Source: Candidatus Onthenecus intestinigallinarum (GTDB lineage Bacteria > Bacillota > Clostridia > Christensenellales > Aristaeellaceae). Taken from it: a stretch of DNA of 64,000 nucleotides. Below the pieces are notes generated by a model that saw nothing but the letters and a program-made list of their open reading frames with translations, was not told where the DNA came from and did no database searches. Within the stretch, counting starts at the first letter, position 1; each line of letters begins with the position of its first letter. Of the stretch, positions 15,899 through 24,601 are shown in pieces. Made by a program: the position numbers and the translations under genes. Where the stretch lies: the NCBI GenBank assembly GCA_018713325.1, contig DVFJ01000005.1, positions 1 to 64,000 on the forward strand. The letters are read 5' to 3'.

Positions 15899-17878
15899 AT
15901 GTACGGAAGCGATCGCGAGGCCTACCTGCGCCTGCTGGCGCGCCAGTATCCGACCGTGCGCGCGGCGTCGGCGCGGATCATCCACCTGCGGGCGGTGCTG
16001 GGCCTGCCCAAGGGCACGGAGCACTTCCTGTCCGACCTGCACGGCGAGCACGCCGCGTTTTCGCACATGCTGCGCAACGCCAGCGGCGTCATCAAGGGCA
16101 AGATCCGCGACCTGTATCAGAACGTGCTGCCCGCGCACGAGCGCGACCTGCTGTGCACGCTGATCTACTATCCCGAGGAGAAGCTCTCGCTGCTGCGCCG
16201 TCAGGGCGCGGTGAACGCGGAGTTCTACCGCATCACGCTCTACCGGCTGGTGGAGGTGTGCCGCCTGCTGGCGGGCAAGTACACGCGCGAGCGCGTGCGC
16301 GCGGCGCTGCCGGGGGATCTGGGCGGCGTGATCGAGGAGCTGCTCACGCGCGAGGACGGGCGCGACAAGCAGGCGTATTATGAGGAGCTGATGCGCGCGG
16401 TGATCGAGACCGGCCAGGGGGACGACCTGATCGTCGCCCTCTCGCAGACCATCCAGTACCTGGCCGTGGACCGGCTGCACATCATCGGCGACATCTACGA
16501 CCGCGGCCCGCGCGCCGATCTGATCCTGGACGCGCTGATGGACTACCACCAGGTGGACGTGCAGTGGGGCAACCACGACATCGCGTGGATGGGCGCGGCC
16601 GCGCTGTGCGAGGCGTGCATCGCGCAGGTGCTGGTGACCTCCGTCAAGTACGGCAACCTGGACACGCTCGAGGTCGGCTACGGCATCTCGCTGCGGCCGC
16701 TGTCCAACCTGGCCGAGCTGTACGCGGACGATCCCTGCGAGGGCTTCCAGGCGCGCGGCGGCGGCCAGGACGCGCAGGAGGACGCCGGCCGCCTCGCCCG
16801 CATGCACAAGGCCGCGGCGGTGCTGCAATTCAAGCTCGAGGGCCAGCTCATCGCGCGCCGCCCCGAGTACGGCATGGACGCCCGCCGCCTGCTGCACCGC
16901 GTCGACCCCGACGCCTGTACGGTCGAGGTGGACGGCACGGTCTATCCCATGCGCTCGCGCAGCTTCCCCACCGTCGACTGGCGCGATCCCTACGCGCTGT
17001 GTCCGCAGGAGCGCGAGGCGCTCGACCGCCTGACCGCCGCCTTCGCCCACAGCGAGAAGCTCCAGCGCCACGTGCGCTTCCTCTACAGCGCCGGCGGGCT
17101 GTACCTGCGCTGCAACGGCAACCTGCTCTATCACGGCTGCATGCCGCTCACGCCCGAGGGCGAGTTCGCCGCCATCCCGCTGCCGCTCGAGCCCGGCGAG
17201 GCCCAGCCCGTGTGGCAGGCCGCGTTCGACCGCGCCGACCGCGTCGCGCGCCAGGGCTACTTCGCCCGCGAGGGCAGCGCCGCGCGCGAGGCGGGCCGCG
17301 ACTTCCTGTGGTACCTCAGCTGCGGCCCGTGTTCGCCGCTGTTTGGCAAGGACCGCATGGCCACGTTCGAGCGCTGCTTCATCCCCGACGAGGCCGCCTG
17401 GCGCGAGACGAAGAACCCCTACTATGCCCGCCTGGACGACCCCGCCTTCGCCGCGCGCGTCCTGGAGGCGTTCGGCCTCTCGCCCGAGCGCGGCCACATC
17501 GTCAACGGCCACGTGCCCGTGCGCCTGCGCAAGGGCGAAAGCCCCGTGCGCGCCGGCGGCCGCCTGCTCGTCATCGACGGCGGCCTCTCCCGCGCGTATC
17601 AGCCCGTCACCGGCATCGCCGGCTATACGCTCATCTTCAGCTCGCACGAGCTCTCGCTCGTCGCGCACCAGCCCTTCGAGTCCACCGTGCGCGCCATCAC
17701 CGAGGAGCAGGACATCCACTCCGTCCAGACCGTCGTGGAGAAGATGCCCCGCCGCCTGCTCGTGGCCGATACCGACCAGGGCGACGCCCTGCGCGCGCGC
17801 ATCGCCGACCTGGAGGCCCTGCTGAGCGCCTACCGCGACGGCGCGCTCAAGGAGGCCCGTCCCGACGACTCGCCGTGA
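15899..17878 (+). CDS. fbp: Fructose-1,6-bisphosphatase, class III
   Basis: This 659-aa cytoplasmic enzyme hydrolyses fructose-1,6-bisphosphate in gluconeogenesis. The calcineurin-like metal site is visible as LSDLHGEHAAF, IIGDIYDRGPRAD and WGNHDIAWMG, and further conserved blocks include IVNGHVPV and LLVIDGGLSRAYQ. Length matches the class III family of Firmicutes (about 640-670 aa). I chose ATG 15899 after GAGGGGGG; 15866 is in frame but lies in the hairpin leader. It is monocistronic, transcribed divergently from the secreted-protein gene. Confidence 0.95.
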   Translation: MYGSDREAYLRLLARQYPTVRAASARIIHLRAVLGLPKGTEHFLSDLHGEHAAFSHMLRNASGVIKGKIRDLYQNVLPAHERDLLCTLIYYPEEKLSLLRRQGAVNAEFYRITLYRLVEVCRLLAGKYTRERVRAALPGDLGGVIEELLTREDGRDKQAYYEELMRAVIETGQGDDLIVALSQTIQYLAVDRLHIIGDIYDRGPRADLILDALMDYHQVDVQWGNHDIAWMGAAALCEACIAQVLVTSVKYGNLDTLEVGYGISLRPLSNLAELYADDPCEGFQARGGGQDAQEDAGRLARMHKAAAVLQFKLEGQLIARRPEYGMDARRLLHRVDPDACTVEVDGTVYPMRSRSFPTVDWRDPYALCPQEREALDRLTAAFAHSEKLQRHVRFLYSAGGLYLRCNGNLLYHGCMPLTPEGEFAAIPLPLEPGEAQPVWQAAFDRADRVARQGYFAREGSAAREAGRDFLWYLSCGPCSPLFGKDRMATFERCFIPDEAAWRETKNPYYARLDDPAFAARVLEAFGLSPERGHIVNGHVPVRLRKGESPVRAGGRLLVIDGGLSRAYQPVTGIAGYTLIFSSHELSLVAHQPFESTVRAITEEQDIHSVQTVVEKMPRRLLVADTDQGDALRARIADLEALLSAYRDGALKEARPDDSP

Positions 17879-17927
17879 TAGGGCCGCGCGGCGATATCGC
17901 CACGCGATGGTCTCGACTGGCGTAATA

Positions 17928-18938
17928 TTATTCGTCCGGCTCCGTCCACGCCGCGCCCGCGAACGCGTCCCGCGCCAGGCGGTAGGCCGCCCGCTCGCTG
18001 CGCCCGACCACCCGCCGCCGCAGCCCCTGCGGCGTGCATAGCGTGAGTGCCACGTGCCCCTTCATCGCCTGCGGATGGCGCAGCACGCGCGCCGGGGCCG
18101 GGGCCGCGCCCGCGCGCGCCACGGTCAGGAAGCAGAACGTCTCGTCCTCAAACGGCGCCTCGCCGCCCTTGAGCGCCCGGTGCAGCCGCGTGCGCTCCAC
18201 GCGCACCGCAAAGCGGCACCACGCGTCGCCCTCCATCGGGCAGAGGCTGCCCCCAGGACAGAGGCTGCCCCCGGGGCACGGCGCGGCCACCTGCGCGCCC
18301 AGCGCCGCCAGCTGCGCGCGCGCCCGCCCAAGCCGCGCAAAGCCCGCGGGCGTGCCCGGCTCCACGAGCAGCAGCGCGTCCGCGGCCGCGTACAGCCGGG
18401 GCAGGACCGCGTCCTGCTGCGCCTCCGTCAGCTCGCCCAGCACGTAACAGGCCGTCGCGAGCGCCGGGCCGCCGCCCAGGTCCGGCAGTGTGAGCGCGGG
18501 GTCCGCAAGGTCCGCCGCCGTCCACGAGGCCGCGCGCAGCGCCTCCGGCCCCGCCTGCGCCAGCGCCTGCCCCGCCGCGCGCATGGCCGCCTCGCGCTCC
18601 AGCAGCGCCGCCCGCTCGATCGTCGGGAACACGCCGCACGCCGCCCACGCCGCCGCGCCCGTGCCCGCGCCCGCGTCCAGCAGCGCCCGCGGCGCAAACC
18701 CCGGCAGGCACGCCGCCGACAACTGCAGCGCCCGCTGCGCCGCCGCCCAGGTCGCCGGCATGCGCGACGCCGCATAGGCCGCCGCCTCGCCCGGCGTGGT
18801 CAGCAGCCGCGCCCCGCGGCCCGTCTGCGTGCGGTAGCGCGCGCTGACCGCCTGCGCGTCCGCCGTGAGCGCCCCCTGCGCATGCCCCCTGAGCAGCGAT
18901 TCCATCCCGTTGAGCAGCGCCTGCGGCAGCTGTGCCAT
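17928..18938 (-). CDS. Rsm22-family small-ribosomal-subunit methyltransferase-like protein
   Basis: This 336-aa protein has an SAM-binding Rossmann motif (RALLDAGAGTGAAAWAA, about 84-100) and the C-terminal CP..-CP..-WC-F-VRVERTRLHR segment typical of the Rsm22 family (relatives of mitochondrial Rsm22/METTL17, which assist small-subunit assembly). The Cys residues are the family's presumed metal or Fe-S ligands. Here the CPGGSL unit is duplicated (CPGGSLCPGGSLCP) through an 18-bp DNA repeat, so one extra Cys is present. It converges with fbp (49-nt gap). Confidence 0.8.
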   Translation of the reverse strand: MAQLPQALLNGMESLLRGHAQGALTADAQAVSARYRTQTGRGARLLTTPGEAAAYAASRMPATWAAAQRALQLSAACLPGFAPRALLDAGAGTGAAAWAACGVFPTIERAALLEREAAMRAAGQALAQAGPEALRAASWTAADLADPALTLPDLGGGPALATACYVLGELTEAQQDAVLPRLYAAADALLLVEPGTPAGFARLGRARAQLAALGAQVAAPCPGGSLCPGGSLCPMEGDAWCRFAVRVERTRLHRALKGGEAPFEDETFCFLTVARAGAAPAPARVLRHPQAMKGHVALTLCTPQGLRRRVVGRSERAAYRLARDAFAGAAWTEPDE

Positions 18939-18993
18939 GCGCCCGCCTCCCCTTGCATTCAGATGGAGCTACTATACCACGTCCCCGCCCCCC

Positions 18994-19022
18994 TTGACAA
19001 CCGGGGCGGGGTGCTGTATCCT
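18994..19022 (+). promoter_or_regulatory. Promoter of the Rep-like/XRE gene
   Basis: TTGACA and TATCCT are 17 bp apart, about 45 nt before the chosen start. Confidence 0.6.
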
Positions 19023-19068
19023 ATACATTATTACTGAGAAGCCGCTTTTTGTGGCGATGGAGGACCTG

Positions 19069-20952
19069 ATGGACGAACGCGACGCGATCCGCGAGCCGAT
19101 CCCCGAAGCGAAGCCCGCCCCGGCGGCCGGCGGGCAGGACGCCCCGGCGCAGGAGAGCGCCGCGGACACGGCGGCCTATGTGCACCTGGAGGAGGCGTAC
19201 GAGGCGGGGCAGCTGCGCCCGGAGCAGGTGCCGCGGCTGCTGCGGCTGCGGCGGGATGCGGCGCGGCGGTTTGACGTGCTGGAGCCGGAGCTGCGCCTGG
19301 ACGCGGGCCCTGCCACGGAGCAGGAGGTGCGCACGGCGATGCGCCGGGTGGTGCAGATGCAGGGCGGCGGGGCGGACCCGGGCGAGGTGCAGTACCTGGC
19401 GGACCACCTGCGGGAGGTGCTCGAGGCGACGCGCTCGCGCCTGCAGGGGGAGCGCGCGGCGGTGGAGCGCGGGCGGTACTGGACGTTCGCGGCGGACGCG
19501 GAGGGCTGCGTGGAGCGCGCGGACGGCGGCTATGTGTACGTGATCGACGGGCGGCGGCGCGTGGTGCCGGAGGGGGAGGACGCGGCCCCGTACGTGGGCG
19601 ACCGGCCGTTCATCCCGATGGAGGACATGCCCTACATCCTGGGCGACGAGGACCCGGTGGAGAGCCTGGCGGACCAGGAGTTCCTGGCGATCCCGAGCTA
19701 CATCTGTTATCCGGAGCTGCTGCGGGCGCTGGCCAACGCGCAGGATACCTTCCGCACCGACGAATACCACATGCTGCCCACGCACGAGGTGCAGCGCCAG
19801 AACCTGCGCGCGCGCTACACGATCGCGCCGCAGGGCTTTCCGGGCGATCCGGACTACTACGACCGCCTGCCCACGGGCATGATCGAGGAGGCGACCTGGT
19901 CGCTCAAGCACCTGGACGATCTGGCCGTGGACGTGCTCAACATCACGTTCGCCGAGTGGATCCGCTCGCACCCGGCCTCGCCCGACGCGTTCATCAAGAT
20001 CAGCGCCGCGGACATCCTGCGCGCGCGCGGGCTCAAGGCGCGCAAGAACGGCGAGGGCCGCCGCGGCGGCTTTACGGAGAAGCAGTACCGCGACATCTCC
20101 GACCGCATGCAGGCGCTGCGCAACATCACCGCGCACATCCAGCAGATGAACGTCTACGAGACGGACAAGAAGGGCCGCCGCACCCAGCGCACCTACAACC
20201 ACCGCAGCTACATCCTGCTCATCTCGGGCTATGTCGAGCAGAACATCATCGACGGCCGCCCGCTGCAGTCCAGCTGGACCGTGCGCCCCGGCGACGTGTT
20301 CTCCCGCCTGCTGATGACCAACATCGGCCGCGAGACCGCGCTGCTGTCCGTCAAGGCGCTGCAGTTCGACCCCTACCGCCAGCAGCTCGAAAAGCGGCTG
20401 ACCACCTACTTCTCCTGGCAGTGGCGCATCCGCCAGCTGCGCGGCGACTACGACGCGCCCTACCGCGTGCAGACGCTGCTCGACTGGCTCGGCGAGGCCC
20501 CCGACAAGAAGAATCCCCTGCGCACCAAGGAGCGCCTCGAGCGCGCGCTCAACACCCTGCGCCAGGAGAACATCATCGCCGCCTGGAACTACGGCGCAGA
20601 CGCCCGCCCCGAGATCGTCGGCCGCCGCGGCTGGGTCGAGCAGTGGCTGCGTTGGGGCGTGCACGTCACGCCCGTGGAGGCCATCGTCGGCCACTATGCC
20701 GGCATCCGCCGCCCCGCCCCGCTGCGCCTGGCCGCCGCCCGCCCCGCCGAGCGCCCCCAGCCGCAGGCCCACGTCTTCACCGCCGAGGGCCTCAAGGCCC
20801 TGCGCAAGCGCAAGGGCCTCAGCCAGGTTCAGCTCGCGCAGCTGCTGGGCGTCTCCCAGGGCTATCTCTCCCAGGTCGAAAAGGGCCGCAAGCCCATCGG
20901 CCCCGCCGCCGACCGCATCCTCAAGTGGGTCATGGAGCAGGAGAACGAATAG
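19069..20952 (+). CDS. Replication-initiator-like protein with C-terminal XRE domain
   Basis: I chose ATG 19069 (627 aa), with GGAGG 5 nt upstream; the ORF from 18865 runs back through the promoter. The middle (about 200-520) looks like tandem winged helices of plasmid initiator proteins (KISAADILRARG, YRQQLEKRLTTYFSWQWRIRQL, PYRVQTLLDWLG...RTKERLERALNTLRQENIIAAW). The C-terminus (about 565-625) is a clear Cro/CI-type HTH (LKALRKRKGLSQVQLAQLLGVSQGYLSQVEKG). No plasmid, partition or phage genes surround it. It may be a domesticated initiator acting as a regulator. The Rep comparison is by pattern only. Confidence 0.6.
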   Translation: MDERDAIREPIPEAKPAPAAGGQDAPAQESAADTAAYVHLEEAYEAGQLRPEQVPRLLRLRRDAARRFDVLEPELRLDAGPATEQEVRTAMRRVVQMQGGGADPGEVQYLADHLREVLEATRSRLQGERAAVERGRYWTFAADAEGCVERADGGYVYVIDGRRRVVPEGEDAAPYVGDRPFIPMEDMPYILGDEDPVESLADQEFLAIPSYICYPELLRALANAQDTFRTDEYHMLPTHEVQRQNLRARYTIAPQGFPGDPDYYDRLPTGMIEEATWSLKHLDDLAVDVLNITFAEWIRSHPASPDAFIKISAADILRARGLKARKNGEGRRGGFTEKQYRDISDRMQALRNITAHIQQMNVYETDKKGRRTQRTYNHRSYILLISGYVEQNIIDGRPLQSSWTVRPGDVFSRLLMTNIGRETALLSVKALQFDPYRQQLEKRLTTYFSWQWRIRQLRGDYDAPYRVQTLLDWLGEAPDKKNPLRTKERLERALNTLRQENIIAAWNYGADARPEIVGRRGWVEQWLRWGVHVTPVEAIVGHYAGIRRPAPLRLAAARPAERPQPQAHVFTAEGLKALRKRKGLSQVQLAQLLGVSQGYLSQVEKGRKPIGPAADRILKWVMEQENE

Positions 20953-21180
20953 GGCTTCCCGGGGCGCTTCTTGGGGGCTGCGCGCCCCCAAACCCCCCGG
21001 CAGGGCTTTGCCCTGCACCCGCCCAAAGGGCCGTGCGTGGCGCGGCCCTTTGTCATGGGACAGAAATTCTTTGCTCATTCGGGCCAAGCGTAGCGCAGGC
21101 CCTTAGTGGGGAGTGCAGAGGGGCAATGTCCCTCTGCCGGGGTCCAGGGGCAGCGCCCCTGGGGCCACGGGATGGTATCG
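20953..21180. repeat. Composite intergenic repeat block
   Basis: No gene is supported here. Modules seen are GGGGGCTGCGCGCCCCC, CAGGGCTTTGCCCTG, the hairpin AAAGGGCCGTGCGTGGCGCGGCCCTTT (21025-21051), GGGCCAAGCGTAGCGCAGGCCC, GCAGAGGGGCAATGTCCCTCTGC and CAGGGGCAGCGCCCCTG. Confidence 0.8.
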
Positions 21181-21219
21181 ATGTTTATTACTATTACAGC
21201 CCGGCTGTGGCAAAGTTCA

Positions 21220-21261
21220 AGACCGAGGGTCTGTTTTGGGGCGCAAACAGACCCTCGGTCT
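21220..21261. repeat. Perfect 17-bp inverted repeat with 8-nt loop
   Basis: AGACCGAGGGTCTGTTT (21220-21236) is repeated in inverse as AAACAGACCCTCGGTCT (21245-21261). Each arm also contains the small palindrome AGACC-GAG-GGTCT. There is no T-run, so a simple terminator is unlikely. It precedes the MATE gene by about 120 nt and could be a regulatory hairpin or a mobile-element end. A TACAAT -10-like box sits at 21341-21346, with no good -35. Confidence 0.8.
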
Positions 21262-21382
21262 GCGCGCTCTGCGGACAAATCCTGCGCGGCCGGGCGCAAA
21301 ATAGGAAAAAAAGGCCCTTCCCTTTTGCCGCGAAGGGGCGTACAATAGAAACATAAAGAATACGTAAAATGGAGAGATTTGC

Positions 21383-22786
21383 GTGCAAGTGTTACACAGG
21401 GGGCTCGCGCTGGATCGCACGGACAGGCGGACAATCTGGCGGATCGTGCTGCCGTCGCTGGTGGAACTGGTTTTGACGCAGCTGTTTGCCATGGTCGATA
21501 CGATCATGCTGGGGCAGACGAGCATGTCGGCGGTGGCGATCGCGGCGGTGGGCCTGACGAACAACCCGGTGAACATGGTCAACGGCGTGCTGACGGCGCT
21601 GCACATCGGCACGACGGCGGCCATCGCGTGGGCGGTGGGCGCGGGCGACCTGCGGGCGGCGCGGGCGGTGACGCGCACGGCGCTGTCGATGTCGGTGCTG
21701 ATGGGCCTGGGCGCGGCGGCGCTGCTGTACCTGCCGGCGGGGCCGCTGGTGACGTTCATGGGCGCGCAGGCGGACACGTACGAGTACGCGCGCACGTACC
21801 TGCAGATCATCGCGCTGGGCATGCCGGCGGCGATGGTGGGCTTTGCGTGCACGGCGTCGCTGCGCGGCGTGGGCCTGACGCGCCTGCCGATGGCGTACAA
21901 CCTGGCGGGCAACCTGCTCAACGTGGTGGGCAACTACGCGCTGATCTACGGTCACTTCGGGCTGCCGGCCATGGGCGTGGCGGGCGCGGCGATCTCCACG
22001 ACGCTCTCGCGCTACGTGTCGTGCGCGCTGGCGCTGCTGGTGATCTTCCGCGGGCACTCCAAGGTGCAGGTGCACCTGCATGAGGACTTCCGCCTGCGCA
22101 AGCAGTGGCTCTCGCGCATCCTGGGCGTGGGCGTGACGAGCGGGCTGGAGCAGTTCATCATGCAGATCGGGTTCATGATGTTCGCGCGCACGGTGTCGGG
22201 GCTGGGCACGGTGGTGTTCGCGGCGCATCAGATCGGCCTGTCGGTCAACGGCCTGACGTGGATGCCCGGCCAGGCGTTCGCGGTGGCGGCCACGACGCTG
22301 GTGGGCCAGAGCCTGGGCGCGGGCAATCCGCAGCGGGCCAAGACGCTGGTGCGCGTGATCTGGCGCTATTCGCTGGTGGCCGCCGGGCTGATCGCGGCGC
22401 TGTTTCTGGTGGGCGCGCAGTGGATCGTGCGCGCCTACACCAACGACCCGCAGGTCGAGCGCCTGGCCTCGACGGTGCTGCGCATCATCGCGCTGGGCAT
22501 GCCGGGCATCGCCACGCAGCTGCCCATCGCGGCGGCGCTGCGCGGGGCGGGCGACACGCGCTTTCCGCTGTACGCGTCGGCGGCGGGCATCTGGGTGTTC
22601 CGCGTGCTGATCGCGCCGCTGTTCGTCTATACGCTGGGCTGGGGCCTCAACGGCGCGTGGTACACCATCGCGCTGGACCAGACCACGCGCGCGGCGGTGG
22701 TCTACGCGCGCTTCCACACCGACCGATGGATGCACATGCACGGCGCCGGCCTGTCCGGCAAGCCGGCGGCGGAGAAGGGGGATTGA
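21383..22786 (+). CDS. MATE-family multidrug efflux protein
   Basis: This protein (467 aa, GTG start with GGAGAG upstream) has about 12 membrane segments and the two-fold repeated MATE organisation (IVLPSLVELVLTQLFAMVDTIMLGQ at the start, VTSGLEQFIMQIGFMMFARTVSGLG in the second half). MATE proteins export cationic compounds using Na+ or H+ gradients. It is followed after 3 nt by an ABC exporter and then a second MATE, so the three form one operon. The substrate cannot be read from sequence. Confidence 0.9.
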   Translation: MQVLHRGLALDRTDRRTIWRIVLPSLVELVLTQLFAMVDTIMLGQTSMSAVAIAAVGLTNNPVNMVNGVLTALHIGTTAAIAWAVGAGDLRAARAVTRTALSMSVLMGLGAAALLYLPAGPLVTFMGAQADTYEYARTYLQIIALGMPAAMVGFACTASLRGVGLTRLPMAYNLAGNLLNVVGNYALIYGHFGLPAMGVAGAAISTTLSRYVSCALALLVIFRGHSKVQVHLHEDFRLRKQWLSRILGVGVTSGLEQFIMQIGFMMFARTVSGLGTVVFAAHQIGLSVNGLTWMPGQAFAVAATTLVGQSLGAGNPQRAKTLVRVIWRYSLVAAGLIAALFLVGAQWIVRAYTNDPQVERLASTVLRIIALGMPGIATQLPIAAALRGAGDTRFPLYASAAGIWVFRVLIAPLFVYTLGWGLNGAWYTIALDQTTRAAVVYARFHTDRWMHMHGAGLSGKPAAEKGD

Positions 22787-22789
22787 GCC

Positions 22790-24601
22790 ATGGCGCAAGC
22801 CGAACGCAACGCCGACGCGCCCCGCAGCACGCGGGGCAACCTGCGCGCCTTCGCCCGCTACTACAGGCCGCACCTGCGGCTGTTTCTGCTGGATATGGCC
22901 TGCGCGCTGATCGTCGCGCTGGTGGATCTGATGTTCCCCGTCGTCACCCGCACGGTGCTGGACACGTACCTGCCCGCGCAGATGTACGGCGCGTTCTTCG
23001 GGATCATCGCGCTGATGGGCGCGGCGTACCTGCTGCGCTGCGCGATGCAGTGGGTGATCACCTACCTGGGCCACATGATGGGCGTGCTGATGGAGGCCGA
23101 CATGCGCCGCGACATCTTCGCGCAGCTGCAGCGGCTGTCCTTCTCCTATTATGACCGCAACCGCACCGGCCGGCTGATGTCGCGCGTGACGAACGACCTG
23201 TTCGAGATCACGGAGCTGGCGCACCACGGCCCGGAGGACCTGTTCATCTCGGCGGTGACGCTCATCGGCGCGTTCGCGGTGCTGTTCTCGATGCAGTGGC
23301 GGCTCGCGCTCGTGCTGCTGGTGATGGTGCCGGCGCTGCTGTGCTTCGCCGTCTCGCAGCGGCGGCGCATGTCCGCCTCGAGCCGGCAGGTCAAGGAGCG
23401 CATGGCGGGCATCAACGCGGACATCGAGTCGAGCATCTCGGGCGTGCGCGTGGCCAAGGCGTTCACCAACGAGGGCTACGAGATCGAGAAGTTCCGCCAG
23501 GGCAACGAGCGGTTCAAGGGCGCCAAGCGCGGCTTTTACAGCGCGATGGCGGTGTTCCACTCGGGCATGGAGCTGCTGCTCAACTTCATGGGCCTGCTGG
23601 TCCTGCTCTTTGGCGGCCTGCTGATCATGGGCGGCGGGCTGACGCTGCCGGAGCTGGTGACGTTCAACCTCTATATCGCCACGATCCAAAGCCCCATCCG
23701 CCGCCTGGCGCAGTTCGTCGAGCAGTTCAACACCGGCATGGCGGGCTTCCACCGCTTCCAGGAGGTCATGAAGGAGACGCCCGACATCCAGGACGCGCCG
23801 GACGCCGTGCCGCTTTCGGATGTCAAGGGCGACGTGCAGTTTGAGGATGTGACGTTCGCGTACGAGGAGGGCCGAAGCGTCCTCTCGCACGTCAACCTGC
23901 ACATCCGCGCGGGCGAGATGCTCGCGCTGGTCGGCCCCTCCGGCGGCGGCAAGACGACGCTGTGCCAGCTGCTGCCGCGCTTTTACGACGTGCGCGAGGG
24001 CGTCATCCGCCTGGACGGGCAGGACATCCGCCGCATCCGCCTGGCCGACCTGCGCGGCTCGATCGGCATCGTGCAGCAGGACGTGTTCCTCTTCGCGGGC
24101 ACGGTCATGGAAAACATCCGCTACGGCCGCCCCGACGCCACCGAGGACGAGGTCGTGCGCGCGGCCAAGCTCGCCGAGATCCACGAGGACATCTTGCAGA
24201 TGCCCGAGGGCTATCAGACGATGGTCGGCGAGCGGGGCATCCTGCTCTCCGGCGGGCAGAAGCAGCGCGTGTCCATCGCGCGCATCTTCCTGAAAAATCC
24301 GCCCATCCTCATCTTGGACGAGGCCACCAGCGCCCTGGATACCGCCACCGAGGTGCGCATCCAGCGCGCGCTGGGCCGCCTGGCGCAGGGCCGCACGACG
24401 CTGGTGATCGCGCACCGGCTCTCGACCATCCGCGGCGCGGACGAGATCGTCGTCATCGACGAGCACGGCATCGAGGAGCAGGGCACGCACGAGGAGCTCA
24501 TGCGCCGCGGCGGCGCCTACCGCGCGCTGTACGAGGCGCAGTTCGGCCAGGATGAGCCCATGCGCCGGGACGGCGATGCGAAGGGGGGCGCGCCCGCATG
24601 A
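22790..24601 (+). CDS. ABC exporter, fused permease and ATPase
   Basis: This 603-aa half-transporter has an N-terminal six-helix membrane domain (about 20-330) and a C-terminal ATPase: Walker A GPSGGGKTT, signature LSGGQKQRVSIAR, Walker B ILILDEATSALD and the H-loop IAHRLSTIR. It should act as a homodimer at the membrane, exporting lipids, peptides or drugs. It starts 3 nt after a MATE gene and overlaps the next MATE by 4 nt (ATGA), a tight exporter operon. Confidence 0.92.
   Translation: MAQAERNADAPRSTRGNLRAFARYYRPHLRLFLLDMACALIVALVDLMFPVVTRTVLDTYLPAQMYGAFFGIIALMGAAYLLRCAMQWVITYLGHMMGVLMEADMRRDIFAQLQRLSFSYYDRNRTGRLMSRVTNDLFEITELAHHGPEDLFISAVTLIGAFAVLFSMQWRLALVLLVMVPALLCFAVSQRRRMSASSRQVKERMAGINADIESSISGVRVAKAFTNEGYEIEKFRQGNERFKGAKRGFYSAMAVFHSGMELLLNFMGLLVLLFGGLLIMGGGLTLPELVTFNLYIATIQSPIRRLAQFVEQFNTGMAGFHRFQEVMKETPDIQDAPDAVPLSDVKGDVQFEDVTFAYEEGRSVLSHVNLHIRAGEMLALVGPSGGGKTTLCQLLPRFYDVREGVIRLDGQDIRRIRLADLRGSIGIVQQDVFLFAGTVMENIRYGRPDATEDEVVRAAKLAEIHEDILQMPEGYQTMVGERGILLSGGQKQRVSIARIFLKNPPILILDEATSALDTATEVRIQRALGRLAQGRTTLVIAHRLSTIRGADEIVVIDEHGIEEQGTHEELMRRGGAYRALYEAQFGQDEPMRRDGDAKGGAPA

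Noticed and set aside
19057-19068. Alternative start of the Rep-like gene at ATG 19057
   Set aside because: It overlaps the GGAGG that serves ATG 19069 and has no ribosome binding site of its own.
21392-24490. 1032-aa minus-strand ORF opposite the MATE and ABC genes
   Set aside because: It is a His/Arg/Ala-rich shadow of clearly conserved genes on the other strand, with no domain of its own.
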